A DNA stretch of 64,000 nt from Oegoconia quadripuncta (GCA_949316235.1 OX438743.1:15807771-15871770); one strand, 5' to 3'; numbered from the stretch's first letter, positions 33,001 through 44,836 are shown. Numbers and translations are program-made. The notes: a model not told the origin generated them from the letters alone.

Positions 33001-36000
33001 TTCAAGGATTCTTATGAAAAAGATTGTTACCAAGTAAAAGTATTTATCTTTTCAGCTTAGGTAAACGAGAATTTGCGCTTATTGTGCGCCCATTCAGTTT
33101 GATCTTTGGAATCTCGTTACGTGACTTGATAATAATCTTTGTGGTATAAAGTTGTAATATTTAGTGCTTGGGTGCTTGTATAAATGTTATCACTGAAGTG
33201 ACTTGTAATTATGAGTCATTGATATATAAACATTACCTACACATATTTTCTACCACGAATAAAGGCCGCAAGGAAACTTTAGAAGTATTTCCAAGATAGA
33301 CATAGAATTTACTTAGCTTACCTGTAAATGAAGCCTAATTCTAATTTTATGATCGATGATTTGAAATGTAATCATTAGTTTATAATAGATTATGTCAATT
33401 ATCTCACTCACCCAACTATGTTATTCTGTTTTTGTATCTATGTTTCTATGTAATAAGGAATATTATTTAGAAAATACTTTACTAGGACACGAACACTACA
33501 CTGAAATATTATATTACCTACTATGGTATATCACATGTTAATATAACTTTTAAATCAACAAAGTTAGGTGAAAGGCAAATGTTGACGCAGATAACATAAG
33601 GCCCATAAGACTACTGAAGGCTTAAACCCTGGGAGGACTTATAATCGTCCTGTGACAGCCTTCACTCAACCACAACCCTCACATAGAGATATTTCGTCAT
33701 ATTCGATCATATGGATCACCTGCGCTTTTTAGAGATTATCTGGGGCTTCGTTACCTACAAACTGACTACGAATTTTGTTTTGAATTAAAATTGTTTTTGT
33801 AATTCAAATATTCGTAAAGTTTTAGTTCAATTTCAAAAAGAGTTATGTTAGATGTGTCGTTTACGTATTATTGTTTTATATAGCTATTCAATTTAGATAG
33901 TGACATGATTACAGATTGAAGTATTTTATGTATCTCAATGAACATAAATCTTTCATAATCCTCTCGTATCGTGCTCACTGGAAAATATGAGGTGCAAATA
34001 CGAACACCTTATATAGTCATGTCGGAAATAAACCAGTCGCCAGTAGCCTGAGAAACCTATCCTAGTTACAAGCCTCAAGGGAACTAAATCATAGTGGTTC
34101 ATTCTGAACATTGCAAGCGTTTGATGAACGAGTAGCGGCTAAAACCAGTCAGATATATTGCTTTGTATCGTAGTCGATGCTAAGTTAAATAGTGCTTGCT
34201 AATATCTCTTTCACGCTCCGTGGCTAAGTGTAAGCAAGATGGAATGAGATGTGATTACGTTGTGTTACACTAGATAACCCCGCGGCTTCCAAGTTCCAGC
34301 TTAATAAAAACCAGACGACGACGTTGACTCCACACGTGCGTGGCAAAGCTATGATTACACAACACGACACGCACACACGCATTTTCTGTGGGATTAACGT
34401 CAGACAACCCGTTTCCTGTTACCTGCTCTGGAGCAAAAAGCAGACGCTACGATCCTCAGTAATTTAGAATTAATTTCACATTTGAAATCAAAACACTGGC
34501 TGTTGTTACAGCAATATATTATTACGAAGAGACGAGTATTCATTGCTCAGTTAAGTCCTACGGAAGGAGATTAGAAACGTCCGAATGTCGGGATCACTCA
34601 ACCGTTTTTAAGACTCTATTTTCTAACACAGAAAATGTCTGTAACAAATCCGTGCCGCGGACGCAATCTACGGGACTTAAAACAAACAATTACTTCGGTT
34701 TATTTGAAAAGGAGAGCAAAAAGCCGAGCAATCAAATCGGTGCAGCTACCGTGCAGCAAAAAACTTTGGGCTTGCGCGGTCGATGTAACGGATCGAGTCG
34801 GTGGTCGGAGTAATAAGGTGGTCGATGAGAGCTCCGCATATCGTGCATCGTTTACACTCACACCGCAGCTTTCACTTAACATTGTGTATTTTACAACAAA
34901 TTGCTTAATTATTAACAAAAAGCATTCTAATAATACACTCCGAGTGCGCAATCTTAAAGGCTCCATCTCTGTGCAAAGATAAGCATCGAATTATCGCATA
35001 ATTATACAAAACTGCAGACTTTCAGATACTGATGTATAATTAACGGAATGATTTGATCGATGAAGGAAACGCAAACGTAATAGAGGTTTACAGCTCAGAA
35101 ATGATTGAGCATTATGCATCAGCTGGGAACGCGTAACTAATTCTAGGCAAGGTGACACACTTTCAGTAAAACAGATCGAAAGGTAAAGGTACCGTAGCGA
35201 AATGACTTGGGATTTTCATAAATAACGCATAAGATCTGAACAATAAATAAAATGATTCGTTTCGCCCGAACCAGCTGCGCTAAGGAGCGCGCTGAATCGC
35301 ACGATTTGATACGCGCCTCCATCAACTTGGCCTTTGTCAAAAGCCAAAGTAATAAAGTTTAGCAGATGTGATTTTCTAAACAAGACACTAACAAATGGAA
35401 GCTGTGAGCTTCTTGAGATAACGTTGTCGAGAATAAACGTTGATCTGGAAGGCAATTTTCTCTTTGATATGATTAATGTAATACGGGAGACTACTGTCTT
35501 TACTATCTTCGTCTTTCGTTGATGTTTATGGCAGAAAATTATTAATTACGTACTTGAAGCATAAAATATAGTCCGGTACATCCTGGCACATATTTGAAAA
35601 ACTACGCACTAATATCTAACCATTTAGAGGAATTTATGAACGTCAATTCAATGGCTAAAAAACAATGCTAACTATTTTATTCTCATATCACAACGCAGTC
35701 ACTAACAACCAAATTCTCAAAGCGATTCCTCTCGGTTAAAGTCATACCACGGATTCTTCATGTCCTACAACATTCTGATATACTAACAAAGAAACGGACC
35801 TGCATCATTATGGCCTATTGTAACGAATTTTAAATTTTCCAAAAGCGAATTCGTCAAACGTAAAACAATTCGATACGCGTTTGAATTTGTTGTTCGGGCT
35901 GACTTCAATTCAATTTCTTCGTCGTCCGAATCGTTCGCGTGAATTGGGTCGCGTAAACGGGTCCGCCCTTTTGGGACCAAAACGTTATTTTTTTCACACA

Positions 36001-36938
36001 GATTGCGCGTTCTTTGATCTCCAGAATGTGTGCGTTAAGCGTTTCCTACGCTTTGTGCTCGCTATGTGTGTGCCTTGTACCGGGTAGGTCTATCAGAAAC
36101 GACACCCAGCGGGATGTAAAACTAATGCAAGGGCGATTTGTAATGATTTTTCCTTTTAGCAAACTCGACAAATACTCGTCGGCGAACGGAAACACAAACC
36201 TAATAAGTAACATAATTATATCCCCTAAACGTTGGAAATTTTGAAGTTTGCAAACTTTGTTTCCAAATAACAAGGTGGAACTCGGGGGCAAAATTTCAAA
36301 GGTGTCTATCCCGAGGTGAGAGCACGAACGTGTCAAGTGTTCAGGAACTCATTCCGCTCCTGACACAGTTGAGTGTTATGAACATTACTCCATCCACATC
36401 CAGTGACTTTAGCACGTCGTAAACTCTAGGATCCATTACGGGGCGCTCGCGAGATTATGCCCGACTACTCGACTTACTTTATGCGTCGCCGTCGAACAAG
36501 TAATATTTCCCGATGGATTGTCCTAGATGCTGGCAAGTTCTTTATATGCCTACGAGCAAGCAGAAGTAAAAGATTTAGTATGTCGAGAGTGTACGTATGA
36601 AGAACTCATTCAGGGTCTAGTTGTGCCGTTATGTGACGAGACTGATAGCGTGTGGAAGACTAGCACCTCGTAAACTGTAGATTCATTAGGTCACCTTAAG
36701 GAAATGCCTCGCCTTATTTATTACAGAAGCAATTAAAACGCCTGACATTATTTTAATTATTATGTACGTATTTTCCATTGCAGTTCTAGATTATATTGGT
36801 TGACATTCACTGTGATGAATAATTAGTAAATCATCTTACATTACGTCATGACATGATCTCGGGGTCGTTTCAATGTTGTGAGGTGACTAATTCAGCAAAA
36901 TACTGAGTACTCTAATTTGACGTTAGCTATTAGTGTAG
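30046..36938. other. Long repeat-poor block without a recognised gene
   Basis: Nearly 7 kb shows none of the families that fill the flanks. The longest frame (34635-34982, 115 codons) overlaps an 88-codon frame on the other strand and has no recognisable domain. Between about 34.2 and 36.5 kb the sequence is less AT-rich and has several overlapping open frames on both strands, which reflects composition more than coding. This could be intronic or regulatory DNA of a host gene whose exons lie outside the window; that is inference. Confidence 0.45.
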
Positions 36939-37249
36939 GAGCGTCGGTGGCTCAGCACTTAAGACGCGGTCTCCCACTTTAGGAGATCCGGGTTTCATTC
37001 CCAAGCAGGCCAATGTACCAATGAGTTTTTAAATTTAATTTAATTACTTATGTGCATTTATCCGACTGCTCTTAAACGGTAAAGGAAAATATCGCAAGGA
37101 AACGTGCATGCGTGAGAATTAAAAGTTCAAAGGCATGTAAAGTCCCCAACCCGCATTGGGCCAGGGTGGTGGACTATGGCCCTTACTCCCCCATATATGT
37201 GTCCCTGCAGTAGGATGTTTACGGGCTGCTGATGATTATGATGATGATT
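36939..37249 (+). mobile_element. Family B SINE
   Basis: The head GAGCGTCGGTGGCTCAGCAC has a degraded A box and B box (GGTTTCATTCC). The body GCATTTATCCGACTGCTCTT and the end ATGATTATGATGATGATTA are preserved. Confidence 0.85.
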
Positions 37250-39769
37250 AGTGTTATATCCTAGTGAGAGAAAGCTGGGCTCTAACACTGGGGATGTTGT
37301 ATTGATGTGATTGTTCAATTTCTTTGTTCTGATTATTGTCAAAAATATTTAACTTTTTACGCAATTTTATTTATACACAACAAAATTATTATCACATAAC
37401 AAATAAGTGATCTAATATTAACCTAATGAAACCAGAAACTTCAAATTATTGTTCATCACTTTTATTTTAGAAAAATTATGAGTGCAATATTAATCTACCT
37501 ATCTATGTTTATAAACATGAACCATATTATTATAAGAGCTGTGGGTCTGTCTTCGATACAAAGGCTGTAAATAATTACGGACCCATCGTATCTCACAATT
37601 AAAGAAACATGAACATAAAAACTTCCCCTGGTAGGTCCCACACGTTCCCGTGGGTCCACGGAACAAAATGATATTTTATTACAAGTAGTGAATGGACGCT
37701 CCCAAAATATGCATCTTTGTTCCTTGTGCGGTCTTCTTTCAGCTCAGGTGACATAGCAGCGTTACTAATTTCGACTACGATTCGACAAAAAACACACGAC
37801 CGAAAGGGAAACGCTTAATCGATAAACGGTGCATTCTTTGCCATTCGTTCAGTTTCACTGACAGCACACACGCTGCGCGCTAATTTTTCGCCTTCAAGAG
37901 GTTGTTCTTTACTTAAACTCACAAAAGCTGCACCGTTACAAATGTCAAAAGTGTAAGAATTAATGGCGACAACCTTTTATTTGGCGCTATTGTCTCGAAC
38001 AAAGTTGCTTTGTCTATTATAGATGCAATAATGGGAATGTTTAGCGTCAATGCTTTTGTTTAGTTTCCGAAAAATGGCCTCCAAATGATGAATAGGCCGC
38101 GTGGTGCGCACGACACGACGCCGAAGCGCGATTTTTCTCGCATATTAGTTAAATTTTTGAACAAAAGAACGATGCTGGTTTGTATTCAATACTCTGTCAC
38201 TCACGAGCACACAAATGTAGTGTCACAAGCAAATGTTTCATATTAATAAAAATAGGAAATCTGTAGAATATAAGATTTTTGTCTAGTCTAAAGAAATATA
38301 CATTCTATGTAGGTGGGTATTGTAACAATCGAATGTTGAATGATAAATATATTTATACGAGTATAACAATCTTATTGACTTCATAGCTATAATGAAAATA
38401 TCCACAAGAGCCTTTATATGCCCACTGTTGGGTACAGCTTCTACTAGGCCGTAATCCACCAATGGGGCCTAGATCAACATGAAGTAATTCTCATGGCAAA
38501 GCGACTGATGCACAGGAAAATCAGATTAAAGGTGTAACATAAACATAAGATATAGCAAAAGATGTCTATGATTACACAGAAACTGGTCTTGCCGGAAATG
38601 CGTGCAGTAAATGATAAAGATTTACTTTCCGAAGCGCTCTCTAGTATGTGATCTGGTTTACTTGCCGGCAGAATGGTCGCATCATCACATTAATGTGTTT
38701 TATATCATCCACTTAATGGCTACCTAAACCTAATAACTAATTATAATAATATAATGAGATGCCACGGTTAGTCACTATTCGAAGAATATAACAAAAAGTC
38801 ATAAATAATACGAATAATAAATGTTCAAAACAAGCTTTGGTCGGCCAAAGAGCAACCATCAGAGACCTATTAATTACTAATCAAAGATTAAAGGAAAACC
38901 TCGGCCTTACGGTCACGGAATTTGAATTTTTAATATCCTTAAATCATCCAACCGATATATCGCATTGACATTCTTAGAATCCCGACTATGTATTAATAAT
39001 GTCTCCATAAAACAGGGACCGACCTAAATTAAAATTTGACATATGAGCGAAAAACATTCCATTTCTATATGTGAAGCGATAAATTTTCAATGCAAATTTC
39101 ACGCTCGTTTTGTTTTATCTCAGATAAGGTTGGTTCCAAGAAAGATTTGGGAAAAAAGCGAGATGTAAAAGACAATAGACAATTGACACGCGAAGAATTC
39201 GGCGTGGTTTTGGGGCTCTCCTAAACGTTAACAGGAAATCGTGGCATTAGCATAATGCATTCGGTTGCCTAACGAAATTTACGGCAAGCGTTGTTTGAAT
39301 ATTTTATAGGCGGGATATGGCAGAAAGATGGCGCCGAAGCGGAAGGTAAAAACTAAAGTCCGTCTCAAGTGATGTTCTTAAACAGAACTGAGCGAAATGT
39401 TTAAATAACACTGCATAAACCCGTACTTCCTATTAGACCCTTTTAGCGCTTGTTCGCAAGTTTATGAACGTGTAAAAACAATTTCTTTCTGTTCTAAAAG
39501 CTTTGACTTGAATGAGTCATGCATATTGCGATTAAAAGATACAATATGCGTTTCCTTAAAGGTTTGCAAGGGGTCTGTTGAATTCTCACTGCTTATCGCC
39601 AAACAGTAGTCATTTCTTGCTCTTCTATTATTCTTACTTTATCGTTTAGAAAGATGACAGATAAACTCGTCTAGTAGGCTTAAAAAGTGTGCGAAATTAT
39701 CGCAAGTAACAATCTACGTTTTATTCAAAGCGAACATAAAAACAAAACGATAAAAATGCAAAAATTCTA
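37250..39769. other. Repeat-poor block without a recognised gene
   Basis: No frame with recognisable content. A family D 5' scrap is visible near 38405-38475 (GCCCACTGTTGGGTACAGC, then AGGCCGTAATCCACCAATGG). The rest shows nothing I can name. Confidence 0.45.
39760..39764 (-). terminator. Pol III terminator (T5) of tRNA-Glu
   Basis: AAAAA on the plus strand, five bases past the tRNA 3' end, gives a T5 run on the transcribed strand, a normal RNA polymerase III stop. Confidence 0.8.
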
Positions 39770-39841
39770 TTCCGGTACCGGGAATCGAACCCGAGCCTCC
39801 TGGGTGAGAGCCAGGTATCCTAGCCACTAGACCATACCGGA
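39770..39841 (-). tRNA. tRNA-Glu(CTC): tRNA-Glu (anticodon CTC)
   Basis: A complete 72-nt cytosolic tRNA gene that decodes GAG. Read on the minus strand, the acceptor stem is TCCGGTA pairing with TACCGGA, with discriminator A. The D arm contains GTCTAGTGGCTAGGAT, which includes the internal A box. The anticodon stem is CCTGG/CCAGG around the loop CTCTCAC, giving T33, anticodon CTC and A37. The T arm is TCGGG TTCGATT CCCGG, with a T:G first pair and the B box GGTTCGATTCC. No intron is present and no CCA is encoded, as expected in a eukaryotic nucleus. A T5 terminator follows. Unlike the SINE heads in this window, every stem pairs, and no repeat body follows it. Confidence 0.97.
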
Positions 39842-41287
39842 GTTGAGGGACGCGGTTGAAAAGTCCATTGGTTCATTGACAAAAATAAACGACTCGTTAG
39901 AACAGCTGTTGACTGCATCGTTTGTTTGTGATAAATGATAATATGGAACAGTAGCATATTGTAGTAAAATTAGCAATGTTCGCATTATGCAGGGTAAGAC
40001 GGGTTATCGTTATGACTAGGCCGTTGTGCAAGGTGCATAAAATGGCCACCCACGGCGTTGAACGACCATGTACAGTGCTATGAGAGTTAACAGTTGCCTT
40101 AACTGTCTAATGTTATTGGATATCGGGCAACCATCAGGAGCATGATGACTAGATTAGTATGACACAGTGATTTTGTTTAAAAACTTAGGAATTGTGAATA
40201 AAAGAGATTTTGGATTTATTTATGCTAAAACTTACAGACTGAGAAAAATGCAAATAAATATGACAACCGTTAAAAATTCGAGTCAGATCATTTTCAAACT
40301 ATAATTGTCTTGGAAATGATTTGTGGCTAGCAAATATATATTCAGTTTTGAAGTAAAAAAATTACATTGAAATAAGGTTTGAATGGATGACTTTATTTCA
40401 ATGCAATGCGACTCTTGAAATCGTTTCTCTCGTTATGATTCATATTTCACATACGGTTAATGAGATGATGGAAGACCCTCTACTTGATGGATTGATAACC
40501 TAATAAAGCGGGAAAATAAAGAGCTCAAGACAGCTTAGTGTAGCAGTCCATCATCATCATCATAGCAGCCATAATATACAAAATTCATACCACATAATTA
40601 TCAGCTGGTACAAATGCTGATTTTCAGTCTCCCCCAGTGGAGTATTTGCTGCCACCAACGTATAGGCAGCCTATAATAAAAAAATAAAAAAGAAAACTAT
40701 GCAAAGAGAAAAGAAATGTCAAATTAATTTCATTTCAAAAGACAATAACCTAAGTTATAAAATTAAATGAGTGGGTAACTGATTAAGTCTGGACTATGAT
40801 GGTGACGATGATGTATACCACCGTCTTAACAGAACATGATTGTGGTCCCAAAAATAAATACAAGACAAGACATTGTTCTGTTACTTATACTTATATTACA
40901 TTTATGATGCCTAATGAATCAAGGCGTAACTCTCTGTCTGTCGAATACTCGAGACTGAGAAGCCAGACGGAACGTCAATCAATTGAAGCTCCTTCAACAT
41001 TAAACATATGCTAGACGCGTGAATAGCAACATTAGAAGCATCCCCTACTACGTATTACAGACGTGCTCGTCTGTGAGATCTAGCATGCAATTAAGTTCGA
41101 ATAGAGGAGAAAACTCCAAATAGCAATATTTAATTTAATCAAACATAATCTTATTACATATCTACATACATTACGTCACGACCTTCATCTCAAATGGGGT
41201 GGTCAGAGATATCCCAAACTTTAGCGTTTGGGTGTTCCAAATATTAAAAGTTTAATACTTGAAACAATATCCACGGATCACGGTTAG
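39842..41287. other. No feature seen
   Basis: AT-rich, with a TCATCATCATCATC run near 40550 and a 72-codon frame at 40796-41014 that has no motif. Confidence 0.45.
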
Positions 41288-41431
41288 AAATATACAGAAT
41301 GCACACGTGACAAGGGGGAGCGCATCGCCGTTAAAACGTGCAAATCTATAGATGTTTTTGGTGGAAAGTCCCTTAGTCACCTTTTACGACACCCATGTGG
41401 GAAAAGACGGGTTGGTTCAATTCTTTTTTAA
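41288..41431 (+). repeat. Family I dispersed repeat
   Basis: ATATACAGAATGCACACGTG, TCTATAGATGTTTTTGGTGG, AAAGTCCCTTAGTCACC and GACACCCATGTGGGAAAAG, as in 14092-14242. Confidence 0.65.
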
Positions 41432-41558
41432 TAATATTTTAATATCTCTTATCAAAACGAAAAATGAAATCTTCTTCTTAGCAAGTCGATGGAAAAAAAC
41501 ATCAAATTCTTGAGTACCAGAATGCGGCCACGCGTTCAGTGTAATGAACAATGAATCT

Positions 41559-41578
41559 GGGGGCACGGCCGTGCCCCC
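41559..41578. repeat. 20-bp perfect GC palindrome
   Basis: GGGGGCACGGCCGTGCCCCC reads the same on both strands. It sits at the edge of an unclassified element whose ACCAAGTCGAGCAAAAAA flank recurs at about 42060-42077. Confidence 0.9.
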
Positions 41579-42080
41579 ACCAAGTCGAGCAAAAAAGCGT
41601 CACGGCCGTACCATCCTTTTCTCGAAGCAATTCAGACCATTTTCGACCCCCTGTAACTTCGTTGTGGATAAAAATAGAAGACTGAAATTTTCAGTAACTA
41701 TGCAGGCATTGTAAAGACACGTATATTTAAAATTTCATTCAATTTGAACCAGTATTTTAAGAATTATAAGGGGTCAAATTTCTTAATTTTGTCAGTCACT
41801 GACTCACCGATCATCAAAATTCTAAGGCACTTCTAGCAGACCTAGAAGCTTCAAATTTGGAATATAAGTAGTGTTTGGTGTATGAATCAAGGAAAAACTA
41901 AAAAATCTAGAAAAGACAGCAAAGAAAATTAAGCCCATACAGCCAAGTCTTCAGTTAATTAAATTTTTCAATATTTTATTTTACGGCAATTATTATTATT
42001 GCGTGCGAAGCCGCGGGTTTAAGCTAGTCCCATATAAATATAGGCGCATGGTAGTGCCCCTGCCAAATCGAGCAAAAAAT
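41559..42080. mobile_element. Unclassified element with repeated end motif
   Basis: The motif TGCCCCCACCAAGTCGAGCA (41571 onward) returns as TGCCCCTGCCAAATCGAGCA (about 42055 onward). Just before the second copy is GCGTGCGAAGCCGCGGGTTT, the complement of the family H start. This suggests an RTE-like insertion inside another element or a duplicated end. No coding frame is visible. Confidence 0.45.
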
Positions 42081-42183
42081 GGGTATTCCGGTGATGAAAA
42101 CACGTGTATTAAATTATTTATTAATGCAAAAAACGTACCTACGTGCGTATTCGTACTTATTACGAGTGCGTAAGGTTGTATAA

Positions 42184-42355
42184 TTATATACCACGCGCTG
42201 CGATGCTAGCGAGTGAGCGCGGGCCGTTACTACGCGCTGCGCGGTGCTAGCGCGAGGGCGCGGGGCGGGGACAGTGGCGGGGCGCGCGGAAAGGTGAATG
42301 TCGCCGAGCGAGCAGCAGCCGCGCTCATACGCGCGAGCGACCCAATGCTGTTCGG
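42184..42355. other. Strongly GC- and CpG-rich patch
   Basis: About 170 bp with CACGCGCTGCG repeated as TACGCGCTGCG some 45 bp later, and GCTAGCG words twice, then CGGGGCGGGG. It is sharply different from the AT-rich flanks. It may be a promoter-like CpG patch or a GC-rich segment of the preceding element. It lies about 200 bp before the 697-bp palindrome. Confidence 0.6.
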
Positions 42356-42560
42356 ATGTGCCCAGAATTTTTACCTATAAGTTTGCGATTTTCATTGATA
42401 ATTTCGATTGCTATATTAGTTTGACGACTAAAGGCTACTCTCATTGGTTTACTGATATTATTTGCTTACAATTTGGACGTTGTTCGGATAAATAATTTAA
42501 ATAAATTAAATATTGATACTTTAAGTACCTAAGTATCTACAAAATACAAAAAGAAATGAG

Positions 42561-43257
42561 ATCCCATCAAAAACAATACTTGTCAAAAAAACCAAGTCTC
42601 GCAACTCAGTTGTTCTGCGGTAAAAAGTTGTGAGATCCATGTAATACCAAGTCGGTTGGTTAATTTATTCAGTCTCTACTTAAGCGACTTTCTGTCTTAA
42701 TACGTCCAGTCTCTAAGACCACGATCGTGGTCCATAACAATTGAAAATCATTTGTGTCTGGAATCTCCGTACTCGAAGCATTAAGTTATTACGTAATAAT
42801 TAACAGCATCTTATAGTGACGCATATCAATATTAAAATTCTTTAATGTTTTATATAAATATATTGAGACTTGGCCATCGCCTGAAAAGACGTGTAAATTC
42901 AATCGCCTGAAAACACATGTAAATTCAATTATTTAGTGCGATGGCCAAGTCTCGATATATTTATATAAAACATTAAAGAATTTTAATATTGATATGCGTC
43001 ACTATAAGATGCTGTTAATTATTACGTAATAACTTAATGCTTCGAGTACGGAGATTCCAGACACAAATGATTTTCAATTGTTATGGACCACGATCGTGGT
43101 CTTAGAGACTGGACGTATTAAGACAGAAAGTCGCTTAAGTAGAGACTGAATAAATTAACCAACCGACTTGGTATTACATGGATCTCACAACTTTTTACCG
43201 CAGAACAACTGAGTTGCGAGACTTGGTTTTTTTGACAAGTATTGTTTTTGATGGGAT
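42561..43257. repeat. 697-bp near-perfect palindrome (320-bp arms, 57-nt loop)
   Basis: The left arm is 42561-42880 and the right arm 42938-43257. Comparing every base, they are exact reverse complements except at 42864 (T) against 42954 (G), so 319 of 320 pair, with no gaps. The 57-nt centre comes from a 26-bp tandem duplication. Each arm also carries its own perfect palindromes: GACCACGATCGTGGTC (42717-42732) and TTATTACGTAATAA (42786-42799). I see no clear target-site duplication, no transposase and no coding frame. A transcript would fold into a 320-bp double-stranded stem. It could be a foldback transposable element, a hairpin-RNA locus feeding RNA interference, or an assembly or sequencing foldback. 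Confidence 0.97.
42877..42928 (+). repeat. 26-bp tandem duplication in hairpin centre
   Basis: TCGCCTGAAAAGACGTGTAA... (42877-42902) is followed by TCGCCTGAAAACACATGTAA... (42903-42928); two differences in 26. The first four bases belong to the left arm. Confidence 0.9.
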
Positions 43258-43480
43258 AGACATTATACGAGTAGTTTAAGCTGTTGGTGTTCTTTTTCCT
43301 TTGTCAACTATTGTAGTAAATATCGAAAAATTCTAGCCAATCCATATAGTGTGTTTATTTTCTGATAAAATAGGGTTTTTGTGTATATCCAGCTCGAGCT
43401 AACACTATCAATATTTTTGAAACTGAAAATGTTTTAAATTTTCGTGTAATCATACTTATCTACTACATACGAGTAAGCCT

Positions 43481-43526
43481 AATCATCATATCAGGCGAAA
43501 GACGTCCTCTGCTGGACATAAGCCTA
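43481..43526 (-). mobile_element. Family F LINE tail scrap
   Basis: ATCATCATATCAGGCGAAAG, GACGTCCTCTGCTGGACATA is the complement of the family F 3' end. Confidence 0.6.
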
Positions 43527-43542
43527 ATAATAATCGATAATT

Positions 43543-43720
43543 TGACGACCGATTCATGTAGTGTGTAGTCGAAACCAACGGTTGTTAGGACTGGTGTTAG
43601 GAGTAACTTGTTTGTGTGAATGCGAACATTTATTCCCGAGTCCGTTATCTAGTGATTATAGTACAGGCTTTACCTACTTTGGGACTAGATAAACAGTGTC
43701 CAAAATACTATTATGCGATA
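43543..43720 (+). mobile_element. Family A SINE, internally deleted
   Basis: TTGACGACCGATTCATGTAG and AACCAACGGTTG mark the head; the B box is lost. ATTTATTCCCGAGTC runs directly into CGTTATCTAGTG, missing the middle of the body. Confidence 0.7.
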
Positions 43721-44175
43721 GACTGTACTTATAATATGTACCTATTTAATTACAGAATTCTACAACGCTGGGTCCGACCGAAAATCAGCGTTAAACTCTT
43801 TTAGCTTACCATAAAGCTGAGTCGTTTTCCTGTCGCTATTGGACAAGTGTCGCAAGCTTTCTTTCTTGTTTCTACAAGTTTTATTTAGTTTGTAATGTTC
43901 GGTAAGTTATCCCTTTCAAAATTTGCAAACCATTTTTCAACCAATTGCTGGTATTTCATTGATCTGAAATTTGGCATATTTATGCATGATCGGTGACATT
44001 GCAATATTGTGGTACCATCGAACTGATCTGAATTTGGGCTAGTTTATTTTGTTGTCACGGTCACTTTCCATTACACATGATGGCGAGGGTCTGCAGATGG
44101 AGCCAGACGATTACGGGAACTCCTTGATGTACTTTATTTTACTCGTTTTCATAGAATAATATGTGATAATCATGA
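43721..44175. other. No feature seen
   Basis: AT-rich, nothing recognised. Confidence 0.5.
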
Positions 44176-44349
44176 TTTTTTTTATGCATATCGGGTTGGT
44201 ACTTGACCTCAATCACACCTGATGTTAAGTGAAGATGAGGTCGAAGGTGGAAGCGTACTGACCCGGAAACCCTAACATATTTGGAGACTGGCTATCTTAT
44301 ATCTGAGACAATGCTATTAACATTGCTGCTTGGCGGCAGATTTAGATTT
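44176..44349 (-). mobile_element. Family C SINE, head-truncated
   Basis: T-rich edge, TTGACCTCAATCACACCTGA, GTCGAAGGTGGAAGCGTAC and TTGCTGCTTGGCGGCAGA, then an abrupt end. Confidence 0.82.
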
Positions 44350-44670
44350 AAATGTATAGGACTTATTTACAAAAATGTAGACTTCGATAGTTTCTCTCAT
44401 ATTGGGAGGAGTTGTCAATGAGTTCGTATCAAGTAGTACGGACCTTTATTATAATGTTACGACCTATTTATCACAGTCAAATTAGTAGGTGACATAGAGC
44501 CGTAAAAACATATGGTGTACCTATGTACCGATTCGACCACCACATCCGCCGTTATATCATTATATTCATAATAACTAGTAAATTATAGGAATTGGGTCAA
44601 GTTACCTTTCCATTTCTAACGCCTCTGACATTAATACTGGTTTTTATATACATTTTTTATGAGTTATGCC

Positions 44671-44836
44671 GCTGGGGTATTAAGGCTCAGGAGTGGACAC
44701 CACGCACCGGTAAACGCAGCATGAGACGTCCACCCAGAAGTCACGGTACTGGCCACTTCCAATAAGTCGCTCTGGAAATTACAAGCCTATGTCCAGCAGT
44801 TGATGTCCTGTGGCAGACCTGCTGATGATGAGTATA
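44671..44836 (+). mobile_element. Family F LINE tail fragment
   Basis: GAGTGGACACCACGCACCGG, AACGCAGCATGAGACGTCCA and TATGTCCAGCAGTTGATGTC, ending TGCTGATGATG. The tract equivalent to the 29-bp unit is present once here, showing that the single unit is the ancestral state. Confidence 0.7.

Noticed and set aside
34635..34982. 115-codon plus-strand frame, longest in the repeat-poor block
   Set aside because: An 88-codon frame is open on the opposite strand over the same bases and neither shows a known motif, so local composition explains it better than coding.
35143..36336. Seven overlapping open frames on both strands
   Set aside because: Frames of 62-96 codons on both strands with no domain and no shared codon pattern; likely low stop density in a less AT-rich segment.
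42298..42495. 65-codon frame running from the GC-rich patch toward the hairpin
   Set aside because: Starts with a non-ATG codon inside a GC-rich repeat-like tract and shows no known motif.
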